DNA of 64,000 bases from Diospyros lotus. Lineage: Eukaryota; Streptophyta; Magnoliopsida; Ericales; Ebenaceae. A program made the position numbers and the translations under genes. This document shows positions 46,268 through 57,500 of the stretch, one piece after another. Where the stretch lies: contig NC_068349.1 in the NCBI RefSeq assembly GCF_014633365.1, positions 19,730,753 to 19,794,752 of the forward strand, read 5' to 3'. The notes beneath the pieces are model-generated. The model was not told the origin of the DNA and ran no database searches. It worked only from the letters and a program-made list of their open reading frames with translations. The first letter of the stretch is position 1, and each line of letters opens with the position of its first letter.

Positions 46268-47067
46268 TGTTGGCCGTGAAGCTCCAAATGATGTCGTTAG
46301 GAATAAGCTATTGGAGGGCCACGTGCAGCAACCTCAGCCTGCCATCTAGCAGCTGTTGGATGGTAGCACGTGGCAATCATTAGCTGCACTCTGATGGCGT
46401 CCGATTGCCTTTTATCTTGCCCGCTCAATCTCTCTTGTCTATCTGCATTTTCTGTTGGAATATTTATCGTGCTTGCACGATCTGATCCCAACCCTTCATC
46501 TGTACTTTATGAGACTTGATCCCAGCCCTCCATCATCACTATTTATCTCCCCCTCGAGATATTGACGGATTAGACGTTTAAGACGAAAGAGACAAAATTA
46601 TCAAAGAAAGAGAAAAGAGGGTTTGAGAAGAGGGAGAGCCTTTGTCTCCGACCTAGGGTTTCTAGTTTGCTTCTTATTTTTCCTTTCATTCTCTGTAAAT
46701 GATTGTATAGCTTGTTAAGTTATATGGTTCAATAGGTTTTTGCCTCTTAATTTGTATTAAGTGACTATTAGGCAAGTTTTATTTCTCGAACCACTATATG
46801 TACAGAGAGATTGAGAGGATTTCTGAGGGTGTATTCTTTGATTCAATCATTAGTGTAGTGAGCTCTCCATATCGGAGCTCAACGTGGACGTAGCCCTATT
46901 TTGGGTGAACCACGGTAAAAACTTTTTGTCTGCTTTTGCTTTTCGTTTCTGTTTTTCACTCTATTTATGCATGAATGATTGTTAGGCTTCTTATCTTCTG
47001 TTCATCGTGAATTTGTGATTGAAACATATTTGGAAATACCCTAAGGTTTGTGTATCGGTTCACAACA
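46268..47067 (+). mobile_element. Ty1/copia 5' LTR, element truncated
   Basis: It ends GGTTCACAACA at 47067, one base before a perfect primer site. The start is placed at TGTTGG (46268), which pairs with the CAACA end; TGTTGGAAT at 46453 is an alternative. It contains GAGCTCAACGTGGACGTAGCC then GGTGAACCACGGTAAAA, typical of copia LTR 3' ends. About 150 bp of leader follow, then the Athila-like element cuts in. Confidence 0.7.
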
Positions 47068-47068
47068 G

Positions 47069-47080
47069 TGGTATCAGAGC
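47069..47080 (+). promoter_or_regulatory. Primer binding site, initiator tRNA-Met
   Basis: TGGTATCAGAGC, perfect match to the canonical site, directly after the copia 5' LTR. Confidence 0.9.
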
Positions 47081-47237
47081 CGTGTTTTAGATCAGCACTT
47101 AGGGTTTGTAAGGTCAATCGATTAGTTTATTTCATCTCGGGGGTTGTCATCTATTTGCGGGTGGTCTAGGGTTTCTCTAAGAGTCTTTGTCAGCAGGAGT
47201 TTGTTGTGTGTGTTGTTGGTTTTTTCTTTCCCACAAG

Positions 47238-48646
47238 TGAACGGAATCGCAACAAATAATATAATGATGAATCAAGTATCGTTCCCACGAGAATTAGCTT
47301 TTAATCCATACTTTAACCACTATTAACTTTAATAAATCACACACAATCAAAAGAATACTCAATGGAAGTTTTATATAAGTTAAAACTAACTCATCAAAAG
47401 GAAAACACAAAATAACTCTTTAGGTTTTAAATATAAAAATCTAATGCACTAGGGTTCATGAATCCACCGTAGTTCTATAAATGGTTAAATCTTTCAGTGA
47501 TCGGATTTCATAATTCTTGCTTTGAGATGAAAATCGATGATCCTAAGTTAATCAAAAGCCTCCCTCGATGGTCAATAGAATCTATACTTACATATGAGAT
47601 TAATTATCTCTAATTAATATGCAAATATACAAACATGCATTTATCCACAATGATCATCAAAATAAGATTTCACAAGGCATAACGGTATATCTATCTATTA
47701 TTGAACCTTATGTCGTTTATTATCAAGTGTTAATCTATATTGAATCTCTCGAAAGCAATATAAATCACAAACACGTTCTAATGGCAGCCAAGCATTAAAA
47801 CGGAATTAATGCATAACAAACGATCAACCCAAAAGACAAGAATATAATAAAACCCAAATACTTTTAATTAAACCAACATTGAACTAGGTTTCATCAATCA
47901 CCCTAGCCACAAAGTACTTAGCGTAACATAGTTTCAACCAATGAAAGAATATTAAAAACAAAGTTCATGATGTTAGAGAGAAGAAAGAATAGAAAAATAA
48001 AATCAAAACCGAAGATCTTCAAGAAAATCTCCCTCTTCTTCCTTGACTTGCCGTCTTTTCCCCTTCCAAAAGCTCCTTCATCTCTCTTAAATGAGTCTTT
48101 ATATAGTTCTCTTTAGGTTATCAAAGTCCTGCACCTTGAAGGAGTCTAACTCTCTTTTATTTGGATTGAAACAGGCTTAAAACAAGTTTAAAACGAAGCT
48201 TTGAACCTTACCACGGTCCTACCGTGGTATGCTTGTTGCTGCAGACCCGTAAGCTCCAGAAACTAATTCCTAAAGCGGTCTTACAGCGGTATACATTTCG
48301 CTATAGGACCGTGAGCTCCAGAAACTAATCTTACAACGGTCTTACAGTGATATGCATACCGCTATAAGCCCACTAGCCTTCTTCTTTTGCTTCTTTCTTC
48401 ATCATCTTCCACTTTTTGCTCTCGATACTCTTTTGCTTTCTTTTAATTCGATACCCGACCATGCCTCCAAGCTTTATTTCAACTCCCATCATGCACCAAA
48501 ATCATTGTTTTTGCTCCATATTCACTTTACATGCAATGTGTACCTATATTGACAAAATTAAGCCCAAAATGAGTAGCAATCATGTTCATTGAATACTTAA
48601 ATGCTAAGCTTGATCCACTAAATAACAGTGCAAACTATGCTGATCA
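47238..48646 (-). repeat. Likely 3' LTR of the Athila-like element
   Basis: On the minus strand it begins TGATCAGCATAG right after TAAGTTTGGGGG(T), a PPT-like run (48658-48648), and would end near GATTCCGTTCA. Roughly 1.4 kb, AT-rich, no ORF. The left edge is uncertain by tens of bases because the partner LTR is outside the window. Confidence 0.45.
48215..48370. repeat. ~61-bp tandem repeat with TATGCATA-type cores
   Basis: Three units with GCGGTATGC/GCGGTATAC/TGATATGCATACCGC cores at 48229, 48290 and 48351 (61 bp apart), separated by AGCTCCAGAAACTAAT and CGGTCTTACAG words. Confidence 0.6.
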
Positions 48647-49882
48647 AATACCCCCAAACTTAGCCTCTTGATCATCCCGAACAAGATTATCACTCACGTA
48701 CACATTGGATAGCCTTACCATTAGTCTCAGATTTTGGTATCTTTTAAAATTCACAATGAGTTATCACGTAATGCTCCACCATAGTTTTTGGACTCATTCC
48801 ATGCTTGACGTGTGTGTGTGCATAGTCGAATTCTTTACCATGCATTAGGTTGTTGCTACCCAACCCCTCAATGGTCATGTTTTCCTTTCCCTCTTATGAC
48901 TTGCACACCACCCCCAAACTTAATACCTTTATTCAATCCCTAGGTATCTTATGGTTACTTTCATTTTTTTTTTTCAGTCTAGTTGGGTCCAGCTAGAGAT
49001 AATGCTACCTCAGTTTGTGAAGATTCTCCTTAATTTTTTAGTGTTTTGACATTCCAACCTCTACCAAGCAATCAAACCCACTAGTTTTCTTCATCCCTCA
49101 CAGTATAAGTGTCAGCACAATCATTTTTTTTTCTTTTACCAAAGCCTCTCCCCATTAAGCTTTCTAGAAGAACCTTATAGCGAGCTTTCAGCCGATGACT
49201 CCCAAGTCAGATGACTTTAGGACACCAGGTGTTGAGACACCCCTATGGACTTAATCACCTGATTCAACTAGGTTACGAAGAGAGGTGCATAATAGATATA
49301 CAAGATGATTGATATAGTGTGCATGACATAATAATAGAGGAAAAAGATTTCTAGCCTTTGGTCATTGCTTAGCTTTTGTTAGTTTGTCTACACACTCCAC
49401 ACAAATTTTAAACATGCACGGAATCAACACATTCCTCAATAGACACTACCACAGCTTGACCTTTCCCAAACTTTTTTTTTTTTTAATATGTGAGCTCCAA
49501 TACTAAGTCGAAGGGGAGAGTCCGCTAATCATCTAGGTAAGTGTATTCAACCTATGCAATGTGTAACCCGACACATGTGCTCAATAGAAGTCATCACATG
49601 GATATATGAGTAATTCAAACAATGTAAAGAACATCACTAACAACTACTCTGCGAATCATAAAAAATACCATGTAGTGTTCATCATTGTTGGCAGAGCTAT
49701 CCAACCAATTTTTTTTTTTTTAAATGGCTACAAGCAAGTAGACTAACACATCATGCATGATTAGATCATCAAAACCCTTCCCCCAAATTGAAAATGAGCC
49801 ATTGTCCCAAGGGCTCGAAAGGCACTAAAAAGGAAGGAAGGTACTTGGGCAGAAGAATCGGTGCAGTGATGGCCGAAGTAAA
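48647..49882. other. Non-coding stretch between ORF and 3' LTR of the Athila-like element
   Basis: No protein pattern. It has several CCCCCAAACTTA/CCCCCAAATT words (48651, 48909, 49779) and poly-T runs, as expected for the 3' untranslated part of such an element read on the opposite strand. Confidence 0.45.
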
Positions 49883-51067
49883 TCAATGGTCTTCGGGAGG
49901 CGGCGGTGGCTGGGACTGGAGTAGCTGGGTAAACATGGATCTCACCTCCTCGCTCTAGGTACGAAGGTCGGCTTTGAGAACATCCAGGCCGGCTTGCAAC
50001 ATGTGGAATTGCCGATCTTGCTCCTCTCGATTTTCTTGTATTTGTGCTTACATGGCCTCCAATGTGGGGCCGAAGTTGACCCCTCCAGGTCGACGTTGGG
50101 GTGGTGGTCTCACTGCTGGCAATGCTTCGGGTTCCATGTACTCCTCGACTTCATCTTCTTCCTCGGCCTCCGCTGCTGCGTCTCACATGCGACCTGCATG
50201 TCGGTGTTGGGCAATCTGAGTATGTGACTGCAGGATAGTATATAAATTGATCAATGAGGGCTTCGTCTTGTCAAGCTCAGATGTGGATGTAGGGACTTTG
50301 GCTTGCTTGCACAATGCCGAGATGAGCGCTGGAAAGTAAATCCTCTTCTTACTATCCTTGGCCAAGGCGAGGGCGACGATTTGTTGGAAGATACGCTCGC
50401 TAAAATTCAAATCATGGCCAGTAGCCAAGGCATAAAAAAGCTGCATTCGTGGAGGGTATATCTCAGTCATGTGCGAAGATAGAGTGATGTTAGAAGATAA
50501 GATGTAATGGAACATCTTTGCCTTGAGGTTAAGCTCATTATGGAGCACTACATTGTGGCGTGGCTACACTGGTGGAATGTCTTCATTAAAGCAAAAAGTA
50601 GCCACTTGATTCCAATCTTCTATGTCCGCGAGATTTGTCCCCAATGGCACTTGATAGAAGTGCTGGATGACGTCAGGACTGAATGGTACCCACACTCCTC
50701 GCACATATGTATGGAAAGGATGAGCTTCCTCATCTTCATCGTCACCTCCAAGGATGGCATCATTGAAATTGGCGAGAAATTCTCGAACCACGGAGGGATA
50801 GATCTTGTAAGGCTTTGCATAAAATTTGTGCCACTGTTTGGCATTAATTACTTCTGAAACACCGGTGATCTCAATGCTAGCAAGGTCAACTTCCTGCTCC
50901 CTGTGGAGAGGCCATGATTCTATCACTCGGGCTCTTTCTTCAGCTTTGGCAGTGAGGTAGATTGGACATGATGGAGGGTCAGCTCGCGGCCGTTTGGAAG
51001 TGTTTGAACTCATTGCAATTGCTTTACCCTTGTTTACGGTTGGAGTGTAGCGAGTTTTGGGTGCCAT
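49883..51067 (-). pseudogene. Athila-type 'putative plant transposon protein' ORF with four in-frame stops
   Basis: About 395 codons in one frame with no frameshift, starting MAPKTRYTPTV. Features: a basic Ser/Thr-rich N-terminus, then W..FY.KPYKIYPSVVREF.AN, YVRGVWVPFSPDVI.., an R.QLFYALATG..L stretch, FPALISALCKQAKVP, an acidic stretch (AEAEEEDEVEEYMEPEA) and a Gln-rich coiled-coil-like end (IQENREEQDRQFHMLQ) with a PPPPPEDH tail. This order matches the domain catalogued as putative plant transposon protein, found outside pol in Athila-like elements. Stops: TAG at 50566-50564, TGA at 50185-50183, TAA at 50050-50048, TAG at 49957-49955. Function unknown; some authors call this position env-like. 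Confidence 0.7.
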
Positions 51068-51698
51068 CTTTGTTCGGGCTCGTTCCTGGAAGCACAAAAT
51101 CAAACATGAGAATGAATAGGAGAAAGACGCAATTTATTCTTGGCTTATTTGTTTTTTGTTTTTTTGTTTTTTTACTTGTATTTTATTGATTTTGAAATAA
51201 ATAAATATTTTGGAAAAGCCAAATGTGCCATAAGATCCCCCCAAACTTAACTCATTCCATGCCCTCGATTCATAGTGCAATGTGTGTGAAAATGTGTGGT
51301 TGGGGCATTTTAGCGAACACTTGGTGGGCATGCTGAAAGAGAAGAAGGCAAATAGGGCTTAGGATATATCGAAATTCCCCAAATAAAAATACATCAAACA
51401 ACCACCAAAAACACCAACCACAACATCTTTTCTCCCATACACAATCAACTCAACATCCATTTCCACAAGAGATGAACAAATCGCACAAAAATATTCAAAT
51501 AATTCCAAACATACCTTTGATGTTGAAGTTGGAGAGAGTAGAAATGAGGGACTTGAGGGGGAACTTGGGAACTTAGGAACTTAGGATGGGAGCAAGTTAG
51601 GAGAGTAATGGGAAGCTGGGAGAGAGTGGGGCGAGGGGGGGAAGGGAACTTTGAGAGGGAGTAGAGAAGGGAGAGAGAGGGGGAAATAAAAGGAAGGG
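51068..51698. other. Spacer of the Athila-like element, left of the nested insertion
   Basis: No ORF of note. It contains CCCCCCAAACTTAA (51237) and purine-rich GGAGAGAGGG words (51595-51690). It continues at 63193 beyond the insertion. Confidence 0.4.
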
Positions 51699-54540
51699 TG
51701 TAATACCCGGTATTACATGGTATTGAAAATAAATAATTTTTGGATTTATTTTGTCAGGCCTCGGGTGGTCCGGAAAGCCCAAGGGTCAATCCCAATAAAT
51801 TAATTAATAAAACTCCCAAATTGGCGGCTGGGAGTGCCTCGGGACTTGGATGTCCAGGGGAGAGGGCAAGGGATTGGTGAGCGTCTTGAGATGAGGATAG
51901 TGACGCTGGAAGCGGTCCGACCGGGAATAATTTTTGAAATAAATTATGTATAAGCCCGAGTGGGTGCCAATACCGAATAGTCGGAGGGGACCTCCTGGAA
52001 GCTGAGGGGACCCTAGGAGTGGTTCGGTTTTATGAATAAGGCAACCCTTAAGTGTTTTCGGGTCGAATAAAGGTCCCGTGCAGGCGCAGGTTCAAGGTCG
52101 GTATTCCCGAGTAGCGATCGGTTATTAACTTCGAATAAACTGAGATTTTGAGTGGTTTAATTATAATTAATTTAAGCATTGGGAGGGCCCAAGTGTAATT
52201 ATAAAAGTCTTCAAGAGCAATTATAAATTGCTTAAGTGGAATTTGGAGAATTAGAGGGTTTAATATGTAATTTATATATGTGTATATATGTATATATGGT
52301 TGTGGGCGTGAGGGAGCTTCCAGGAAGCTTCCTTTGTCTCGTCCTTTGCCTCTGTTAATTGAAAATGCAGAGATTGTGAATGATGGCCGAGAGAGCAGAG
52401 AGAGTTAAGAGGTCTCGGGAGAGCTCGTGATTGAGAGATGCTGAAAGAGCGAGGGCCGAGACCAGCGAGCGGTTAGGGAGAGTGAGAGCTTGGGACGATC
52501 GATGGTGGGCTGGAAATGCTAGCCGAAGGCAGCGGCCATGGCTGCCATTTGATGACCGAATCAGAGAAGGGAGAGGCAGAGCTGGGCTGAGGCATTGCGA
52601 GAGAGATGGACCGAGATCGTGAGTGAGAGATGGCCAGATGGAAGCGACCTAAAGCGGTGGCGTGCTGGCCGGTTGCAGCGGCATCGATGGAGGCATCAGC
52701 GAGTGGAGCTGAGCGGCCATGACAGTTGCTTCATTGCTGTTGCAGCAACTAGGCAGCGTTGGAGATGCACGCGGGAGGCCGATAGCAAGCTTAGTGGCGC
52801 GAGAAAGTGGCAAAAATGGCCCGGGGGGCGCAGCAATAGCAGCTGCGAAGCTTCCTTTGGAGCACCCAAGCGCGGCCATGGCTGCGCGCAGCAACTGCAA
52901 CAGCAAGGCGGGCGTCGGGCAGCAGTGCGCGGTGGCCGGAGGTGTCGAGCTAGCAGGTGGCGGCCGGTGGACCAAGCAACGGAGGTGGCTGGCGGTCGGC
53001 GGGCACTGGTGTGCGTGCAGGGGGCTGCGCGCGATGAAGAAGATGGTGAACAGGAGCTAGCGCGGGCGGGAAGGAAGAAATAGGAGGAAGAAGGAAAAAA
53101 TTAAAAAAAATAAAAGAAAAAGAAAAAGGAAATGAAAAGAAAATGAGAAAATATGGGGAAAATTGCTAGAAAATTTAGAAAAAAATTGGAGAAGTTTCTG
53201 GAAAGTATTTTGGGGCTCGATGAGCGTGCCAGAAGCTCGAAAATGGAGTTTTGAGCACAAGGTGGCCTCCCATGAGGCATTGCCGGGATGGGCATTTTTC
53301 AAATTTGTCTTTCAGATTGGTTAAGGTAATTAATTAAATTTCTTTTCGAGTTAATTTTCCTTATTTGATATACTGAATTGTGTAGTATTGATTGAATTGA
53401 ACCCTCGGGTGGGGTTGTTTGGAAATTATTAAACGGCTGATGTATGCCGTGGTTGGTTGTTTGGAGATAGTGCTGATGGTGATTTTGCGATGTGTGGCGA
53501 AATTGAGGGCATTGGGTTAATGCCGGATGTTAATGGGTTGGGTTTTTATGTGTTTGCCTCTAGGCTCGACCGAGAAGGCGGTAATCCTAGAAAAGCTCAG
53601 AGTTCGGGCTGGCATTCTTGCCGAGGCAGAGATAAGGCTTCGAGCTAGGTAAGGGACGGCCCCGTGTGGAGGTGGCCTTGCAAGTCGGTAAATGTGTTTG
53701 ATAATGTTTTTATGTTGCATTGGCATGTAGTGGTTATATCTTGTGTGATGCAAGAACTAGTGGACCTGTGGCCATATGGAGGACTAGTGTGGTGGGGGCT
53801 GATAGGTTAATGCCTCGAACCTTAGTGGGTTGTGAGGATGAGTGGACCTAGCCTCATTTGCATGCATTGGCATACATAAACATGATTATATTCATATTTA
53901 CATGCATTGCACCCTTACTGAGTCTTTATGACTCATGAGGTTTTACCTCATGTGTAGATGATGCAAGTCCGGATGCAAGTCCGGATGGCGCCAGAAGGCC
54001 GTTGTGGCAACTAGCTGAGTTGCCCGAGTTATGTATTTTTAATATTGCTTGTATGTAGCCAGGGGGCGTGGTGTATGTATACCCTTGTGAGTAAATGTCT
54101 GTGTTATTGAGCTTAAATGTATTTAATTGTTGTAATCATCATAGTATGATAGATGATTGTGAGATTGCTTGTTGAATGTGGCATAGTCGGTAAAGCCAAG
54201 TTTCGGACCGAGTCAAGATCAGCAAGGTATGTTCTCATAAATCTCCAATACTCAGCGAAGTGTTTATATGCTAGCTTTATGCCTGGGTCACCTCTGGCTT
54301 GCTTTGGGGTGAGTTGAAGAGAGGTGAAGCTCACTCGGGTTTCGGGTCTTGGTCCGCTGGATTTTTCTTATTTGAGTTGGGACCGATTCCTGAGTGGAGC
54401 GAAGGGAAGGACGAAACCTAGTTCCCACCTAGGGCGTTTCCTGTTGAAACATAGTCCAACCCTTCAGTTGTGGTTTGTCGGGTGAGTAATCCGGTTGATT
54501 ATTTACCGGTGGCGCCCGTAAGTGGGAGCGGGTTGTTACA
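51699..54540 (+). repeat. 5' LTR of the LARD-like element
   Basis: It begins TGTAATACCCGGTATTACA, a 9-bp perfect inverted repeat with a 1-base centre, and ends TTGTTACA. A TATA-rich run (52268-52302) precedes a GC-rich purine segment. Frames of 110-160 codons inside are low-complexity and recur in the other LTR. Confidence 0.9.
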
Positions 54541-54542
54541 GT

Positions 54543-54554
54543 TGGTATCAGAGC
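54543..54554 (+). promoter_or_regulatory. Primer binding site, initiator tRNA-Met
   Basis: TGGTATCAGAGC, perfect, 2 nt after the 5' LTR. Confidence 0.9.
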
Positions 54555-57500
54555 ATGACTAGCTATATGAGTGGGAATGCCAGCTTGTTGGAATCTTATG
54601 TATGGTCGATTAAGTGATTAATGTGGGCGATTGCCAGAGTTTTGAGTCGGGGATGGTCTGGCATGATTTGGATGTAGGTCGAAGTGTTTTAACTGCTGAG
54701 TTGGGGTCGAGAACAATTGATTTGAAATTTTGAGATTTCAATGTAAGGTTGGTACGATAACCTTGAAAGTTGGACAAGTGGACCGAGGACCCTAAGGGAT
54801 TGGGTCGAGTTATTAAGGCCTACAATGGTTTGAATGGTATGTTTGGATATTCCTGTTCTAGGGATGAGATAATACCCTGGATTGAGATGATATACCTGTG
54901 AGAGGTATACGGGTTGAGCAATGAGGAACCGAAAACCTAAGTGTGGGTGTTGGTATCAAGAAAACTCGAATGTGGCATTTCGGGGATATGAAGTGTTTTA
55001 AGAATGGGGACTCCTTGAGATTAAAGTGTTGAGGCTCGTGTGGGAACACGAAGCTGAAGCATGACTAGTCCGAGAGGGGATTAGTGGAGCGTCCCTATGT
55101 CAGGGGTTTGCCGAGCTTGTTCGAGAGAATAGAGTTGTCCCTTGGAAGTGGTGCAGTAAGGCTTGAGCGCTTGAGATAGAGTGAGCTAAAGTGGGTGTTA
55201 GCTCGAGGCTCAAGGAAAAAGAGTTGACATCAGGCGATGTGATCGTATTGTTAAAATAATCTCAGAGGGAATGTTCCTAGGGTATGAGTGGACCCTAGTT
55301 GGTTTCATGATGAAACGGGATTTATCCTAAGAAAGGATAGGTGTGTAGCAAGTGGACCCAACGGGTGTTTGCATGAGATGGAAGTTCCAAGTGAGTCGAG
55401 GTGGAATCCAAGGGAATCCAGATTGGGGATAAAAGAGTTGGTCATGTGTTGATATGCGTGTGAGAGCCATTGGGTTAGAAGTCCTAGTTGAGAAGGGCCA
55501 AAAGACCGTTCATGTGATTGATGGATGAGGGGCAATCAAAACTCTCATTATGATGCTTGGGGTCTGGTGGGACGCCTAAGGTTGGGAGATGAGAGGTGAA
55601 TAGACCCTCATTGTGATGCCTAGGGTTGTGATGACGCCTAAGGTCACAAAACCCTTGATGGGAGACGCGGAGGTCACCCATTGAAAGGTATGAACGGGTA
55701 TGTGGGTCTAGGGCGATGAGTTGTGGCAACAGGACATCCATAGGCTATGCGCGCGATGGAAATGCCAACTTCGGATGCCGAGTGGGCAGGGGCATGATGA
55801 GCAATGTGGAGGCCCTGAAATTTTAAATTCCAAATCATGGGAGCCTGAGTGAGGCGTCCTAGAAGGCCAAGATGGGTATCGTGACTGAATGCACTATGGG
55901 GGTGTAAGGAGAGACGAGAGGTCTCAATTTACCTGGAGGGTAATGGTAGGTGCTCGATGGTTATGGGTACCGGAGCTTGAGATAAGCTTAGCATGTTGGT
56001 TGTTGTTTGAAAGTCTCTTAAGCGATAAGAGATGTAGAGTCTTGAGGAGCGAGACTCATGGTATGAGCTTGAAGTTATCAAGGCAAAGATAATCAAGTAA
56101 GATGGCTTTGTAAGATGGCGGTGGAACCATCGTAGCTCGGGAGGCTTTAAGTAGCTTTGATGCTACGGGTGCGAGGCTCATCGTGACTAATCTGATGCTA
56201 TGGACCGTGTGGCAGAAGACTAATGAGTTAGCTCGCATTGAGGGAAAGTGGCCCATGGGTATGAGCAATTTAGTGAACTGTAGGTGACGATTAGATGCCA
56301 AAAATCTAGAGCAGCACCTTAAGAGATTGGTCAAATGAGACCGATAATCTCTTGTAAGAGATAGGACATCTAGAGTAGTCCTAAGGAAGAATCGCGGAAT
56401 GCGGTAATGATCCGATAGATTTTTGCCTGGTAGGAAGCCTGGTAAGGATAGTGGCTTCGAGCGTGGCGAGGTAGTCATGCCGAGTTTGATATCAGAGGTG
56501 TGACTGGAAGGCTGAAAGTCACATTATGGGGTGAGAAACAGATCAGAGTGGGACCTGAGCCATGCTGTTTGAAATTGTTGATGGGCCAGTGTAAAGGAGC
56601 AACACGGTAATGGTGACCAGGTGTTGGCGCGCGCCTAAAGCACAGGGCAACACAGTGACTATGTAGATGGTCAGGGACTAAAGATCTATGAGATGTTTGA
56701 GAAAGAAACCCGGGGAAAAGAAACGGGTCTAGCGTGGGAATAATGCTACGGTTGATGCCTATCAGTGACGGGTCTAATGCTAGGGACTACTGGATGTAGA
56801 CGGTTAGTCCACAGGAGGGACTGCAGCCATCTATGTGGAGTAACTCGTCTGTAGTGGAGACGATTAGACGCCGAAGACCTGGGGTATGCTGTAGGTTATG
56901 CCTGAGCCAGACCTAAAATTCCGTAAGGGTTGAAGTATCATGGTAGTGCCTTTGTTGTCATGGAAGCAGAAGGTATGTGAATCGATTGGGTGATACCTTG
57001 TGGTGTGAAAACAAGACGTGTGGCGATGCTCCTTGCTAAGGATGCTAATGTAGTTATGGTTAAATTTGATCGAAGTTGATTAGGTAAATTGAGATGAGAG
57101 ACCCGTGTGACCTTGCGGTGATGCAAGAAGATGGGTCGATTGGTGGAGTTGGTGAATGGCTCCAGGATGTTACGTAAGTGCCATGGAAGGCGAGACTTAC
57201 GAGTTAGAAACCAACCATGAGATGGGGATATTGAAGCGTGTGAAGGCTTCGAGTAAAGGGATCCCTAATCTTGTGAAGTGAGTTGTGGCAAGCTGAACGT
57301 GTGGCTGGGGCATGGTTTGAAAGTCTTGAAGGCTTGTAATTGCACGATCTAGTATTAGTCCTAATGTGTCAATGCGAAAATAAGGAAGTATCCTCATGTA
57401 GCACTGGATGGATTTCCGGTTGATGACACAGGATCAGTTGCCAGGTGGTAGCACCTGGCAGCAATGATAGGAGCGTGAGGCTCGAGGACTGTGATGTAAA

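Noticed and set aside
52431..53083. Frames of 63-162 codons, also seen at 61249-61806 (185 codons)
   Set aside because: They occur in both LTRs of the LARD-like element, are low-complexity and differ in length between the two copies; no conserved domain.
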